A DNA stretch of 55,748 nt from Betaproteobacteria bacterium CG2_30_68_42 (GCA_001872285.1 MNXU01000052.1:1-55748); one strand, 5' to 3'. Positions 10,025 through 19,606 are shown, counted from the first letter of the stretch. Translations and numbers: made by a program. Notes: generated from the sequence alone by a model not told the origin.

Positions 10025-11478
10025 CAGCCGGCCTCCGTGATGCGCGCTCCGAGCGCCCGAACGGCGTCGGCGAAGACCTCGGCGCGATGTGCGTAGTTGC
10101 GGAACATGTCGAAGCTGGCGCACGCGGGCGACAGGAGCACGGCCTCGCCGCGCTTGACCGAGGCATAGGCCCGCTCGACTGCCTGCCTCATGTCCCCGGC
10201 ATGCAGGATGGGCACGCCGCCGGGCGCGATGGCGCGCTCGATGAGAAGAGCATCGCGGCCGATCAGCACCACCGCGCGGGCATGGCGCGCGAGCGGTGCG
10301 GCGAGCGGCGAGAAGTCCTGACCCTTGCCCTCGCCCCCCAGGATCAGCGCCGCCTTGCGTCCCAGCCCGGTGAGCGCGGCGAGCGTGGCGCCGACATTCG
10401 TGCCCTTGGAGTCGTCGTAGAAGCCGACGCCCTCGATCTCGGCGATGCGCTCGACGCGGTGAGGCAGGCCGGTGAAGCTCGCCAGCGCGGCGGCGAGCGG
10501 CGCCGCCGGCAGCCCGATCGCGAGGCACATCGCGGCCGCGGCGAGCGCATTGGCGACATTGTGGGCGCCCGCGAGCGGAAGCGCCGAGACCGCCATCAGC
10601 GGCTCTGCGCCCTGCGCCAGGAAGCGCTGGCCCTCGCGCGTGGCGATGCCGAGATCCTCTTCGCCGGGCGGCGCGTCGAGCCCGAAGCTCAGCATGCGGG
10701 CTCCCCGGCGGCGCATCGCCGCCACGCGCGCGTCCTGGCGGTTGAGCACCTGGACCGCCGCGCCCTCGAAGATGCGCGCCTTGGTGGCGGCGTATTCGGC
10801 GAGATCGCGGTAGCGGTCGAGATGGTCGTCGGTCACGTTGAGCACGACCGCCGCATCCGGCGCCAGGCTCTCCAGCGTCTCGAGCTGGAAGCTCGAAAGC
10901 TCCATCACCCAGGCCTGCGGCTGCCGGCCGTGATCCTGGCAGCGCATCAGCACGGTGAGCGCGGCCGGGCTGATGTTGCCGGCCACCACGGCCTCGAGTC
11001 CCGCCGCGTGGCACATCTCGCCCAGCATCGAGGTCACCGTGGTCTTGCCGTTGGTGCCGGTGACGGCGAGCACTCTGGTCTTTCCCCGCCAGCCCAGCGC
11101 GCCGAGCGCGCGGGCGAACAGCTCGATCTCGCCCACCACCTCGATCCCGCGCGCACGCGCGGCCACGATCGGCGCCTGGTCGGGCGCGAGCCCGGGGCTC
11201 AGGCCGACCAGCTCCACACCATCGAGCAGCGCGTCGGAGAACGGTCCGGCGACGATCTGCACGCCCGGCACGGCGCGGTGCAACTCGTGTGCGAACGGCG
11301 GATCGGCGCGCGTATCCGCCACGCGCACGCGCGCGCCCTCGCGCGCCAGCCAGCGCGCCATCGCCAGCCCGCTCTCGCCCAGCCCGAGCACCAGCACCGT
11401 CCGGCCGTTCAGGCCACCCGAAAGGTCGCGACCCGTTCGTGAAAATTTCGCGGGCATTACGTTCGCTTCAGGTTTCAT
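10024..11478 (-). CDS. murD: UDP-N-acetylmuramoyl-L-alanine--D-glutamate ligase
   Basis: 484 residues from ATG 11478, which overlaps the mraY stop (ATGA). An alternative in-frame ATG is at 11457. MurD adds D-Glu to UDP-MurNAc-L-Ala in the cytosol. Visible are the N-terminal UDP-binding motif [17 protein letters not shown] (about residue 30), the ATP loop [25 protein letters not shown], and [16 protein letters not shown] from the C-terminal domain. The N-terminus carries about 28 residues before the first strand, somewhat longer than usual. Confidence 0.96.
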   Translation of the reverse strand: MKPEANVMPAKFSRTGRDLSGGLNGRTVLVLGLGESGLAMARWLAREGARVRVADTRADPPFAHELHRAVPGVQIVAGPFSDALLDGVELVGLSPGLAPDQAPIVAARARGIEVVGEIELFARALGALGWRGKTRVLAVTGTNGKTTVTSMLGEMCHAAGLEAVVAGNISPAALTVLMRCQDHGRQPQAWVMELSSFQLETLESLAPDAAVVLNVTDDHLDRYRDLAEYAATKARIFEGAAVQVLNRQDARVAAMRRRGARMLSFGLDAPPGEEDLGIATREGQRFLAQGAEPLMAVSALPLAGAHNVANALAAAAMCLAIGLPAAPLAAALASFTGLPHRVERIAEIEGVGFYDDSKGTNVGATLAALTGLGRKAALILGGEGKGQDFSPLAAPLARHARAVVLIGRDALLIERAIAPGGVPILHAGDMRQAVERAYASVKRGEAVLLSPACASFDMFRNYAHRAEVFADAVRALGARITEAG

Positions 11479-12575
11479 CTGAGCTTGAGCGTCGACAACC
11501 CGAACAGCACGAGCAGGATCGTGATGATCCAGAACCGGACGACGACCTGGGGTTCCTTCCAGCCGCCGAGTTCGTAATGGTGATGGAGCGGCGCCATGCG
11601 GAAGATCCGCTTGCCTCCGCTCAGCCTGAAATACACGACCTGCACCATCACCGAGAGTGTCTCGGCGACGAACAGGCCGCCCATGATGAAGAGCACGATC
11701 TCCTGGCGCACCACGACCGCCACCATGCCGAGCGCGGCGCCGAGTGCCAGAGCCCCCACGTCGCCCATGAACACCTCGGCCGGATAGGCGTTGAACCACA
11801 GGAAGCCCAGCCCCGCGCCGACGAGCGCCCCGCAGAACACCGCCAGCTCGCCCGAGCCCGGGATGTAGGGCACGCCGAGGTAGCGCGCAAAGCCGGCATG
11901 GCCTGCGACGTAGGCGAAGATCGCCAGCGCGCCCGCGACCATCACGGTGGGCATGATCGCCAGGCCGTCGAGCCCGTCGGTGAGATTCACCGCGTTGCTG
12001 CTGCCGACGATGACGAAGAAGGTGAGCGCGACGAAGCCGATCGCGCCGAGCGGGTAGGCGATGGTCTTGAAGAATGGCACGATCAGCTCGAGCTCGGCGG
12101 GAACGGTTGCGCTGAGGGCAAGATAGACCGCCGCCGCCAGGCCGAGGACGGACTGCCAGAGAAACTTCCAGCGCCCCGGCAGCCCGCGCGGATCCTGCCT
12201 CACCACCTTGCGATAGTCGTCCACCCAGCCGATCGCGCCGAAGCCGAGCGTGAGGAGCAGCACGGCCCAGAGATAGCGGCTGGCGAGATCGCCCCACAGG
12301 AGCGTGGTGATGGCGACCGACATCAGCACCAGCGCACCGCCCATCGTCGGCGTGCCGGCCTTCGTCAGGTGCGACTTCGGGCCGTCGTCGCGCACCGCCT
12401 GACCGATCCTGTACGCGGTCAGCTTCCGGATCACCACCGGGCCGAGCACCCACGAGATCACCAGCGCGGTCATCGCCGCGAGCACGGCGCGCAGCGTGAT
12501 GTAGCCGAAGACGTTGAAGGTGCGCACGTCCTTCGCCAGCCATTGTGCGAGCGCGAGCAGCATCGCCTCATTCAC
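11475..12575 (-). CDS. mraY: Phospho-N-acetylmuramoyl-pentapeptide-transferase
   Basis: 366 residues, close to the family norm of about 360. MraY is a ten-helix inner-membrane enzyme that transfers phospho-MurNAc-pentapeptide to undecaprenyl phosphate, forming lipid I. The catalytic signatures are present: the aspartate pair in [13 protein letters not shown], the [16 protein letters not shown] loop, [11 protein letters not shown] and the C-terminal [19 protein letters not shown]. It overlaps murF by eight bases upstream and murD by four downstream. Confidence 0.97.
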   Translation of the reverse strand: MNEAMLLALAQWLAKDVRTFNVFGYITLRAVLAAMTALVISWVLGPVVIRKLTAYRIGQAVRDDGPKSHLTKAGTPTMGGALVLMSVAITTLLWGDLASRYLWAVLLLTLGFGAIGWVDDYRKVVRQDPRGLPGRWKFLWQSVLGLAAAVYLALSATVPAELELIVPFFKTIAYPLGAIGFVALTFFVIVGSSNAVNLTDGLDGLAIMPTVMVAGALAIFAYVAGHAGFARYLGVPYIPGSGELAVFCGALVGAGLGFLWFNAYPAEVFMGDVGALALGAALGMVAVVVRQEIVLFIMGGLFVAETLSVMVQVVYFRLSGGKRIFRMAPLHHHYELGGWKEPQVVVRFWIITILLVLFGLSTLKLR

Positions 12576-13992
12576 CTCCTGCGGCGGATGCCGGAGACGC
12601 CTCGCCCGATTCGGACGGCGCGAGCAGCACCTCCACCACTCGTTCCATGCGCATGAAGCGCGAACCCTTCACCAGCACGGTCGCATCGGGCGTGAGCTCC
12701 TTCGTGAGCGCCGCGACGAGATCCTCGATGCGCCTGAAATGGCTGCCGCCGGCGCCGAAATTGCGGGCCGCGAGCCCGGCCTGCTCGCCCAGCGCGAACA
12801 GCCGATCCAGCCCCTGGCTCTTGGCGTAGCCGCCGACCTCGTCGTGATACTGGCCGCTCGCCTCGCCGATCTCGCCCATGTCCCCGAGCACCAGGATCTT
12901 GCGCCCGGTGGTGGCCGCCAGCACGTCGATGGCCGCATGCACCGAGTCCGGGTTGGCGTTGTAGCTGTCGTCGATCAGCCTCGCACCGCCACGTCCGGGC
13001 TTCGGCTGGAGCCGTCCGGGAACGCCGGCAAAACGCTCCAGCCCGGCGACGACCGCGGGCAGCGGCGCTCCCGCGGCGATCGTGGCCGCAGCCGCGGCGA
13101 GCGCGTTGCGCACGTTGTGGATGCCGGGCACGCGCAGGCTCAGCCGCGCGCTGCCTGCCGGGGTGACGAGTTCGACCGTCGAGGACAGCCCTCGGGGCGT
13201 CCAGCGACCGCTGACCGACGCCTCCTTCTCGATGCCGAAGCTCACCACCGGACGGGTGCCTGCCACCCCGCGCCAGTAACCGGCGAAGGCGTCGTCGGCA
13301 TTGATCACCGCCGTGCCCCCGGGCGCAAGCGCGCGAATGAGCTCCCCCTTCTCGCGCGCGACCTCGGAGAGCGAGGCGAGGCCGGCCAGATGCGCGCGCT
13401 GGGCGTTGGTGACCAGCGCCACGCCGGGGCGCGCGATCGCCGCGAGCGCGGCGATCTCTCCGGGGTGGTTCATGCCCAGCTCGACGACCGCCGCGCGATG
13501 CGAGCTGCGCAGTCGCAGCAGCGTCAGTGGCACTCCGATGTCGTTGTTCTGATTGCCCGCGCTGGCGAGCACCGCGGCGGCAGGGTCGAGCCCTTCGGCG
13601 CGGGCGGCCTCGCGCAGGATCGCGGCACACATCTCCTTGACCGTGGTCTTGCCGTTGCTGCCGGTGATCGCGATCAGCACCGGATCGAAGCGTCTCCGCC
13701 ACTCGGCGGCCAGCGCACCGAGCGCGCGCCGGGTGTCGTCCACGACCAGCAGCGGCAGTTCAGGAACCGGACGCCGTTTCTCCCACCAGGACTGCGCGAC
13801 CATCGCCGCGCAGGCCCCGCGCACGGCCGCCTGTTCGACGAACGCGTGCCCGTCGAAGCGGTCACCCTTCAGGGCGACGAAGAGCTCCGAGGCGCCGATG
13901 CTGCGGCTGTCCGTCGACACCCCCGCGAACCGAGGATTGGCGCCCAGCGCGGAGCCCCCGGTCGCCACTGCGGCCTCGAGCAGGTCCATCAT
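12568..13992 (-). CDS. murF: UDP-N-acetylmuramoyl-tripeptide--D-alanyl-D-alanine ligase
   Basis: 474 residues, starting at tandem ATGATG (13992/13989) that overlaps the murE stop. MurF adds D-Ala-D-Ala to complete the UDP-MurNAc-pentapeptide. Visible are the N-terminal substrate domain [22 protein letters not shown], the ATP loop [19 protein letters not shown], the [14 protein letters not shown] motif and [18 protein letters not shown] in the C-terminal domain. Longer in-frame starts fall inside murE and give Arg-rich sequence unlike the family. Confidence 0.97.
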   Translation of the reverse strand: MMDLLEAAVATGGSALGANPRFAGVSTDSRSIGASELFVALKGDRFDGHAFVEQAAVRGACAAMVAQSWWEKRRPVPELPLLVVDDTRRALGALAAEWRRRFDPVLIAITGSNGKTTVKEMCAAILREAARAEGLDPAAAVLASAGNQNNDIGVPLTLLRLRSSHRAAVVELGMNHPGEIAALAAIARPGVALVTNAQRAHLAGLASLSEVAREKGELIRALAPGGTAVINADDAFAGYWRGVAGTRPVVSFGIEKEASVSGRWTPRGLSSTVELVTPAGSARLSLRVPGIHNVRNALAAAAATIAAGAPLPAVVAGLERFAGVPGRLQPKPGRGGARLIDDSYNANPDSVHAAIDVLAATTGRKILVLGDMGEIGEASGQYHDEVGGYAKSQGLDRLFALGEQAGLAARNFGAGGSHFRRIEDLVAALTKELTPDATVLVKGSRFMRMERVVEVLLAPSESGEASPASAAGGE

Positions 13993-15530
13993 GCGGCGCC
14001 CCCTCCGCGGGCTTCGAGCGCGGCGCGCGCGTGGGCGGCGTCGCTGAACGGCCGGCGGACCCCGCCCGCCTCCTGCCACGACTCGTGTCCCTTGCCTGCG
14101 ATGAGCACCACGTCGCAGAGGCCCGCCTCGCCGAGCGCGAAGGCGATCGCCCGCGCCCGGTCTTCGATGACGATCGCATCGGTTACGGCACCGACGCGGA
14201 TCTGATCCAGGATCGCGCGCGGATCTTCAGAGCGCGGATTGTCGCTGGTCAGGATCACCCGGTCGGCCAGCCGCGCGGCCACCTCGCCCATCTGCGCGCG
14301 CTTGCCTCGATCGCGATCGCCGCCACAGCCGAACACGCACGCGAGCCGCCCATTGCGCGCGCGGGCCACCTCGCGCAGCGCGCCCAGCGCCTGTTCGAGC
14401 GCATCCGGCGTGTGGGCATAATCGACCACCGCCATCGGCGCTCCGGCGCCGCCGATCGCCTGCATGCGGCCCGTGGGCGAGGGGAGCTTGCCGAGCAATT
14501 CCGCCGCGCGCGAGAACGCGACGCCGCTCGCGCACAGTGCGGCCGCGACGGCGAGCAGATTCGAGACGTTGAAACGGCCCAGGAGCCGGGTGTCGATCGT
14601 CGCCCCGCCCGCCGGCGCCTCGATCCGGAAGCGCAGGCCGTTCGGCCCGGCGAGGATCTCGCGCGCAGCGAACAGCTCCTCCACGCATGGCGGCCGCGGC
14701 CCTTCGCGGCCGAGCGTGTAGCCGATCCGCCGCACGCCCGATCCCGCGAGGCGTGCGGCCAGGGTGCGGCCGAAGGGGTCGTCGAGGTTGAGCACCGCGG
14801 CTCCCAGGCCGGGCATCGCGAACAGCCGCGCCTTCGCTTCGCCGTAGGCTTCCATCGTGCCGTGAGTCTCGAGATGGTCGCGGGTGAGATTGGTGAATAC
14901 CGCGGATGCGAAGGCGACGCCCTCCACACGCCCCTGGTCGAGCCCGATGGACGACACCTCCATGGCGCAGGCGCGCGCTCCGGCGCCGAGGAAGCGCGCG
15001 AGGCTCGCATGCAGCGCGACCGGCTCCGGCGTGGTGTTCGCGCTCTCCTCCAGGTGGTCCGGAAAGCCGCTGCCCAGCGTGCCGATCACCGCGCAGCGCG
15101 TCCCGGCGGCTTCGAGCGCGCGCGCGATCCACTGGCTCACCGAGGTCTTTCCGTTCGTTCCGGTGACCCCGACGACCGTCATCTTCTCCGAGGGCCGGCC
15201 GAACACGAGGTCGGCGAGCGGGCCGGCGAGCGCGCGCAGGTTCTCCACCGGATAAATGGGGTCAGACACGATATTTTTATCGTGTCTGACCCCATTTATC
15301 TCCTCGTGTCTGACCCCATTGATCTCCGCGGCTTCCCGGAGCACGGCTGCGGCACCGCGTGCAAGCGCATCGGCAATGAACCGGCGCCCGTCGGTGCGCT
15401 CACCGGGGAAGGCGAGGAACGCGTCGCCGGGCTCGATCGCGCGCGAATCGGTACACAGGCGCCGCACGCGCACGCCCCTTGCGGCCAGTTCCGCAAGCAG
15501 CCGCCGCGCTTCTTCCGCTCGCGCGCTCAC
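13989..15530 (-). CDS. murE: UDP-N-acetylmuramoyl-tripeptide synthetase (meso-diaminopimelate type), with palindrome-encoded insertion
   Basis: 513 residues from a GTG start at 15530 (GTGA overlap with the ftsI stop). MurE adds the third peptide residue in the cytosol. The N-terminal CTDSRAIEPGDAFLAFPG and ATP loop [15 protein letters not shown] are intact. The DNPR motif (TSDNPRSEDP) indicates meso-diaminopimelate as substrate. Residues about 70-93 are an insertion read from a palindromic repeat. It contains INGVRHEE followed by [16 protein letters not shown], lying in the variable linker between the N-terminal and ATP-binding domains, just before PVENLRALAGPLADLVFG. The frame is preserved, so the enzyme is probably functional. 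Confidence 0.95.
   Translation of the reverse strand: MSARAEEARRLLAELAARGVRVRRLCTDSRAIEPGDAFLAFPGERTDGRRFIADALARGAAAVLREAAEINGVRHEEINGVRHDKNIVSDPIYPVENLRALAGPLADLVFGRPSEKMTVVGVTGTNGKTSVSQWIARALEAAGTRCAVIGTLGSGFPDHLEESANTTPEPVALHASLARFLGAGARACAMEVSSIGLDQGRVEGVAFASAVFTNLTRDHLETHGTMEAYGEAKARLFAMPGLGAAVLNLDDPFGRTLAARLAGSGVRRIGYTLGREGPRPPCVEELFAAREILAGPNGLRFRIEAPAGGATIDTRLLGRFNVSNLLAVAAALCASGVAFSRAAELLGKLPSPTGRMQAIGGAGAPMAVVDYAHTPDALEQALGALREVARARNGRLACVFGCGGDRDRGKRAQMGEVAARLADRVILTSDNPRSEDPRAILDQIRVGAVTDAIVIEDRARAIAFALGEAGLCDVVLIAGKGHESWQEAGGVRRPFSDAAHARAALEARGGGAA
15251..15323. repeat. Palindromic element plus half copy inserted in frame in murE
   Basis: Perfect 23-base arms at 15251-15273 and 15278-15300 flank a TTTT loop. 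The inner 19 bases of each arm are the same as in the ftsW copy. A further half copy, CGTGTCTGACCCCATT at 15305-15320, follows after TCCT and ends in GATC-like sequence as in ftsW. On the minus strand the array encodes INGVRHEE then [16 protein letters not shown] without a stop. Identity to the ftsW copy over 46 bases, 5.3 kb away, shows recent spread or conversion. Confidence 0.85.
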
Positions 15531-17299
15531 CGCAATCCCCGTTGCGGATACGAGATCCGGATCGCGGCGGGGCCTGCAGCCGGCGGCGCGGACTGCCCGC
15601 CAGGCGCCTCATGCACGGCCTGCTCCGGTGCATCCGGCCGCACACCCAGCGCGCGCAGCGCACCGCCCATCACGCGGGAGAACACCGGGGCGGCGATCTG
15701 CCCGCCGTAGTAGCCGCCCACGGTCGGCTCGTCGATCATGACCGCGACCACCAGCCGCGGATCGGACACCGGCGCGAAACCGACGAAAGAGGCGACGTAA
15801 CGCTCGGCGTAGCGCCCCCCGGCGAGCTTGTGCGCGGTGCCGGTCTTGCCCGCCACACGGTAGCCGGGGACGCGGGCCTTCGGAGCGGTGCCTTCCGGCC
15901 CTGCAGCCATCTCCAGCATGGTGCGCACCTCGCGCGCGGTGCGTACCGAAAACACCTGTACGCCGCCCGGCGGCGGAGCATCCAGACGGGTGAGCGAGAG
16001 CGGAAGGATCTCCCCGTCGCGCGCGAAGGCCAGATAGCCGCGCGCGAGCTGGATCAGGCTCACCGAGATGCCATGTCCATAGGCCATGGTGGCCTGCTCG
16101 ATCGGCCGCCAGTGCTGCCAGGGACGCAGCCGCCCGCCGGCCTCGCCGGGGAAGCCGAGCTTGAGCGGCTCGCCGAACCCGAGCCGGGCAAACATGCCCC
16201 ACATGTCTTCCGGCTGCGCCCCCAGCGCGATCCTTGCGGCCCCGACGTTGGAGGATTTCTGGATCACCTGGGCGACGGTCAGAACGCCATTGGGATGCGA
16301 ATCGGAGATCGTCGCGTTGCCGATCGTGAGCCGGCCCGGCCGGGTGTCGATTGGCGTATCGAAACGCACCCGTTCCTGATCGAGCGCCAAGGCGATCGTG
16401 AAGGGCTTGAGCGTCGAACCGGGCTCGAAGGTGTCGGTGACGGCGCGGTTGCGCAGTTGCGCGCCGGAGAGCCGCCCGCGGTTGTTCGGGTTGTAGGTCG
16501 GCAGGTTGGCCATCGCCAGAATCTCGCCGGTCTTCGCGTCGAGCACGACCGCGCCGGCGGCGGCTGCGCGGTGCTCCTCGACCGCCTGGCGGATCGCCGC
16601 ATAGGCCATGTACTGGATCTTCGCGTCGAGCGCCAGGACGATGTCCCTGCCCTCGCGCGGCGAGCGGATCGACTCCACGTCCTCGACGATGTTGCCGCGA
16701 CGGTCCTTGATCACCCGCCGGCTGCCCGGCTTGCCCGCGAGCTGCGCGTCGAATGCGAGCTCGATCCCTTCCTGGCCGCCGTCCTCCACTCCGGTGAAGC
16801 CGAGCAACTGGGCCACGACCTCGCCCGAGGGGTAATAGCGCCGGAACTCGCGGCTCTGATGAATGCCCGGCAGCCGGAGCGCCTCGACCCGGGCCGCCAC
16901 GTCCGGCGGCACCTGGCGCTGCAGATACACGAAATCCTTGTCCGAAGCGAGGATGCGCGTGAGCTCGCGCGCGCTCGTTCCGAGGATGGAAGCGAGCCGG
17001 CGCAGACCGGCCGGTGCAAGCCGCGCGTCCTCGGGGATCGCCCAGACCGATTTCACCGGCGTCGACACCGCCAGCACGTCGCCCTGGCGGTCGAGGATGC
17101 GGCCGCGGGTGGCGGAGAGTTCGAGCACGCGCGAATAGCGCGACTCGCCCTTCTGTTGCAGGAAATCGTTGCGCATTGTCTGCAGATAGAAGGCGCGGGC
17201 GAGCAGCGCGACGAAGCATCCCATCAGCATGAGCAGCAGGACGCGCCCGCGCCGCGGCGGCACCAGGCGGGACAGCAGCGGGCTCTCGCTGAACTTCAT
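15527..17299 (-). CDS. ftsI: Peptidoglycan D,D-transpeptidase FtsI (PBP3)
   Basis: 590 residues from ATG 17299, overlapping ftsL by ATGA. FtsI is the septal class B penicillin-binding protein. It has one N-terminal transmembrane helix (about residues 20-40), a pedestal domain with RGRILDRQGDVLA, and a transpeptidase domain. The active-site motifs are complete: STLK (in EPGSTLKPFTIALAL, catalytic Ser), SSN (in QKSSNVGAARIAL) and KTGT (in VAGKTGTAHKLAGG). Open frame upstream to 17431 is inside ftsL and was rejected. Confidence 0.97.
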   Translation of the reverse strand: MKFSESPLLSRLVPPRRGRVLLLMLMGCFVALLARAFYLQTMRNDFLQQKGESRYSRVLELSATRGRILDRQGDVLAVSTPVKSVWAIPEDARLAPAGLRRLASILGTSARELTRILASDKDFVYLQRQVPPDVAARVEALRLPGIHQSREFRRYYPSGEVVAQLLGFTGVEDGGQEGIELAFDAQLAGKPGSRRVIKDRRGNIVEDVESIRSPREGRDIVLALDAKIQYMAYAAIRQAVEEHRAAAAGAVVLDAKTGEILAMANLPTYNPNNRGRLSGAQLRNRAVTDTFEPGSTLKPFTIALALDQERVRFDTPIDTRPGRLTIGNATISDSHPNGVLTVAQVIQKSSNVGAARIALGAQPEDMWGMFARLGFGEPLKLGFPGEAGGRLRPWQHWRPIEQATMAYGHGISVSLIQLARGYLAFARDGEILPLSLTRLDAPPPGGVQVFSVRTAREVRTMLEMAAGPEGTAPKARVPGYRVAGKTGTAHKLAGGRYAERYVASFVGFAPVSDPRLVVAVMIDEPTVGGYYGGQIAAPVFSRVMGGALRALGVRPDAPEQAVHEAPGGQSAPPAAGPAAIRISYPQRGLR

Positions 17300-17580
17300 T
17301 GCGCCGCCTTCGGCTCGACCGCCACGAGCTGTCCCGCCGCCGGCAGCCGCATCTCGAGGCGCTCGCGCGCGACCCGCTCCACCCGCGCGTGCGCGGCCCA
17401 GGTGCTCTGCTCGAGCTGGAGCTGGCCCCACTCGACTTCGAGCGCGCGCATGCGGTCCTGCTCGCGCTCGATCTCCAGAAGCAGCGCCCGCGCCCGGTGC
17501 TGGGCGCCCACCACGAGCAGCGCGGCTCCGAGAAGCACCAGGATCAGGATCACGTTCAGGCGGGCAATGGCGCGCATCAC
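17296..17580 (-). CDS. ftsL: Cell division protein FtsL
   Basis: 94 residues. The start is either GTG 17580 or ATG 17577; both overlap the rsmH stop. FtsL is a small bitopic protein that forms a periplasmic coiled coil with FtsB and activates FtsWI. The sequence shows one transmembrane helix (about residues 8-26, [18 protein letters not shown]) and then a heptad-like helix rich in Glu, Arg and Leu ([17 protein letters not shown]). It ends in a short tail. Its position between rsmH and ftsI is diagnostic. Confidence 0.93.
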   Translation of the reverse strand: MMRAIARLNVILILVLLGAALLVVGAQHRARALLLEIEREQDRMRALEVEWGQLQLEQSTWAAHARVERVARERLEMRLPAAGQLVAVEPKAAQ

Positions 17581-18503
17581 AGTTTCTCCAGGACTCGCAT
17601 CAGGGCGCTGCGCGCACGTGGATTCGCGGCGAGCTCCGCGGCTCCGGGTCGCGCCGGTCGACCGACGATTCTGGCGAGCGGTGGTGGCAATTCGCTGGCG
17701 CGCACGGGCAATTTCGCGGGCAGGCCGGAGGGCTGCGCCGCCTCGCGCATGAAGCGCTTGACGATGCGGTCTTCGAGAGAATGGAAGCTGATCACCACCA
17801 GCCTGCCGCCCCGTTTCAAACCCGCCAGCGCCTGAGGCAACGCTAGCGACAGCTCCTCGAGTTCCTGATTGGCGTGAATCCGTAGAGCCTGAAAAGTCCG
17901 CGTCGCCGGGTGTTGACCCAGCTCGCGCGTACGGACGGCCTTTTCCACGACCGCGGCAAGCCGTCCCGTGGTCGCGACAGGCTCCCTTGACCTTGCAGCA
18001 ACAATCGCCTTTGCAACCGCATGAGCAAACCGTTCTTCTCCATAGTCCTTCACCACCCTCCTGATCTGCTCTTCGGATGCCCGGGCGAGCCAGTCCGCGG
18101 CGGCTTCGCCCTGGCCGGGATCCATGCGCATGTCCAGAGGCGCATCGAAGCGGAAGCTGAACCCGCGCTCACCGTCGTCGAGCTGTGGCGAGGACAGCCC
18201 GAGGTCGAACAGAATCCCGTCGGCGGCTTCGATGCCGGCCTCCCGCAGGCACTCGCCGAGCCGGCTGAATGGCGCATGAGCGAGCCGCAGGCGCGAATCG
18301 GCGATCGAGCGCCCGGCGTCGATCGCCTTCGGGTCGCGGTCGAGCGCGAGCAGCTTCCCTGCCGGTCCGAGGCGCCGCAGGATTTCCCGGCTGTGCCCGC
18401 CGCGCCCGAAGGTCGCATCGACGTAGCGCCCGTCTGCGCGCAGCGCGAGCGCATCGACGGCTTCGCGCAGCAGGACCGGTCGATGCCCATCGCCCCCATT
18501 CAC
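17577..18503 (-). CDS. rsmH: 16S rRNA (cytosine(1402)-N(4))-methyltransferase
   Basis: 308 residues from a GTG at 18503 (GTGA overlap with mraZ). RsmH (MraW) methylates N4 of C1402 in the 16S decoding centre with S-adenosylmethionine. Motifs are [13 protein letters not shown], the SAM-binding [38 protein letters not shown] and the C-terminal [19 protein letters not shown]. It follows mraZ as in most dcw clusters. Confidence 0.97.
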   Translation of the reverse strand: MNGGDGHRPVLLREAVDALALRADGRYVDATFGRGGHSREILRRLGPAGKLLALDRDPKAIDAGRSIADSRLRLAHAPFSRLGECLREAGIEAADGILFDLGLSSPQLDDGERGFSFRFDAPLDMRMDPGQGEAAADWLARASEEQIRRVVKDYGEERFAHAVAKAIVAARSREPVATTGRLAAVVEKAVRTRELGQHPATRTFQALRIHANQELEELSLALPQALAGLKRGGRLVVISFHSLEDRIVKRFMREAAQPSGLPAKLPVRASELPPPLARIVGRPARPGAAELAANPRARSALMRVLEKL

Positions 18504-18943
18504 AGGGCGAGATCTTGGAGCGCGGCCGGCAGCGGCTCGGCGAGTCCGAACATCTGCTCCTGTTCCGCCTGCCAGCCGGCATCCGACCAGAGCTCGAAAT
18601 GGCTGCCCTGGCCCACCAGCCAGACCTGCTTGTCGAGACCCGCGAGCGCGCGCAGCTCGGAGGCGATCAGCACGCGGCCCGCCGCATCGAGCCGCTCCTC
18701 CCTGGCGTTGCCGACGAGCAGGCGCTTGATGCGGGCCGCTGCGCGGTCGAAGCTCGATGCCGCGAGCAGCTTGTCACGGATCGGATCCCAGGCCGCAAGT
18801 GGATAGACCAGCAGGCATCGATCGGGGTGGGCGGTGATGACGACCGTGGCGTTCGCCGGCGCCTGGAGAGCCTCGCGATGGCGCGTCGGGATCGCGAGTC
18901 TGCCCTTCGCATCGAGATTGAGCGCCACCGCTCCCTGGAACAC
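18500..18943 (-). CDS. mraZ: Transcriptional regulator MraZ
   Basis: MraZ is an AbrB-like DNA-binding protein that represses the dcw promoter. I place the start at GTG 18943, giving 147 residues beginning [20 protein letters not shown]. This matches the family N-terminus (MFRG...NLDAKGRL), and an AAGGGGG stretch lies just upstream. ATG 18982 or GTG 18991 would add 13 or 16 residues, and GTG 18991 would overlap the MraZ boxes. Two copies of the DxxGR-type motif are present: [11 protein letters not shown] near residue 9 and [10 protein letters not shown] near residue 84. Confidence 0.93.
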   Translation of the reverse strand: MFQGAVALNLDAKGRLAIPTRHREALQAPANATVVITAHPDRCLLVYPLAAWDPIRDKLLAASSFDRAAARIKRLLVGNAREERLDAAGRVLIASELRALAGLDKQVWLVGQGSHFELWSDAGWQAEQEQMFGLAEPLPAALQDLAL

Positions 18944-18986
18944 GCCGCCCCCTTCTTCCGCGGGAAAAAAGGCGTCGGCCATTTTT

Positions 18987-19011
18987 CCCACTTTTCTCCA
19001 CTTGCTCCCAC
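18987..19011 (-). promoter_or_regulatory. Three MraZ boxes upstream of mraZ
   Basis: On the minus strand three direct repeats GTGGG, GTGGA and GTGGG occupy 19011-19007, 19001-18997 and 18991-18987, exactly 10 bases apart with A-rich spacers. This one-turn spacing of GTGGG-like units is the known MraZ operator arrangement. They overlap the -10 element and the predicted transcription start, fitting autorepression of the whole dcw cluster. Confidence 0.85.
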
Positions 19012-19038
19012 TCTAGTGGAGGATTCCCGGCCGGTCAA
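19010..19038 (-). promoter_or_regulatory. sigma70-type dcw (mraZ) promoter
   Basis: Minus strand: -35 TTGACC (19038-19033), 17-base spacer, -10 TAGAGT (19015-19010). Both hexamers are close to consensus. The -10 overlaps the most upstream MraZ box, so repression by occlusion is likely. The start of transcription should lie near 19003, giving a leader of about 60 bases before GTG 18943. Confidence 0.8.
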
Positions 19039-19228
19039 GCCACCCGGCAGGTTTTTTTGCGTGGCGGCAAGGAGTTATCTTTGAGCGGTCCTCTGGAAAT
19101 CGGCAGGAAATCAGCAAAATTATGAGGTTGAAGCCGAAAGCGAAGAAACTACTTCATGAATGACCGCGGACGGCGGGCGGGACGCCGGCGAGTCATGCGG
19201 GTGAGATGACGGAAGGCCGGATTCGGGT

Positions 19229-19594
19229 GGAAGTCCGCCGATAAGCCGGGTTCTGTCGTGGGCAGCCATTCCTCTTGGCGGCGTGTTGCCACGCCGCTCG
19301 TGCGGCCTACCCGGAAGCAGCGCGAGCAGCGCTATAGCTTCCCTATTTGGCCTTGCTCCGGATGGGGTTTGCCGTGCCGCCCGTGTCGCCACGGACGCGG
19401 TGAGCTCTTGCCTCGCCGTTTCACCCTTGCCTGATCCTCTCGCGAGGCCATCGGCGGTCTGCTCTCTGTTGCACTTTCCGTCGCCTTGGGTCTTGCGACT
19501 TGCTGCGCCCGGCCGTTAGCCGGCATCCTGCTCTGTGGGGCCCGGACTTTCCTCCACACGCGCGGGGCGTGCAGCGGCTGCCTGGCGGACTTCC
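19229..19594 (-). ncRNA. rnpB: RNase P RNA (bacterial type A)
   Basis: About 366 bases read on the minus strand. The 5' end GGAAGTCCGCC (19594-19584) pairs with the 3' end GGCGGACTTCC (19239-19229), forming helix P1. Conserved blocks are visible in order: GAGGAAAGTCCGGGC, CACAGAGCAGGATGCCGG with CTAACGGCC, the AAGGGTGAAACGGCGAGG block with AAGAGCTCACCGCG, and near the 3' end GACAGAACCCGGCTTAT. It is the catalytic RNA that matures tRNA 5' ends. Exact termini are estimated from P1 to within a few bases. About 190 bases separate it from the dcw promoter; no further gene is seen there. Confidence 0.95.
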
Positions 19595-19600
19595 GGCTGC

Positions 19601-19606
19601 ATTGTA
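19601..19606 (-). promoter_or_regulatory. -10 element of the rnpB promoter
   Basis: TACAAT on the minus strand, seven bases before the predicted RNase P RNA 5' end at 19594. That is the right distance for transcription to start at the mature terminus. No good -35 hexamer is visible at 16-18 bases, so only the -10 is called. Confidence 0.6.

Noticed and set aside
9959-15300. The ftsW and murE palindromes as intrinsic terminators or a CRISPR array.
   Set aside because: The T run is in the loop rather than after the stem, and only two copies 5.3 kb apart exist with no spacers or cas genes.
15479-17752. Plus-strand open frame of 757 residues across ftsI and ftsL.
   Set aside because: It mirrors the minus-strand ftsI/ftsL genes, has no ribosome site or family motif, and comes from high GC content.
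19120-19392. A 90-residue minus-strand frame overlapping the 3' half of RNase P RNA.
   Set aside because: It lies over a conserved catalytic RNA and shows no protein-family features.
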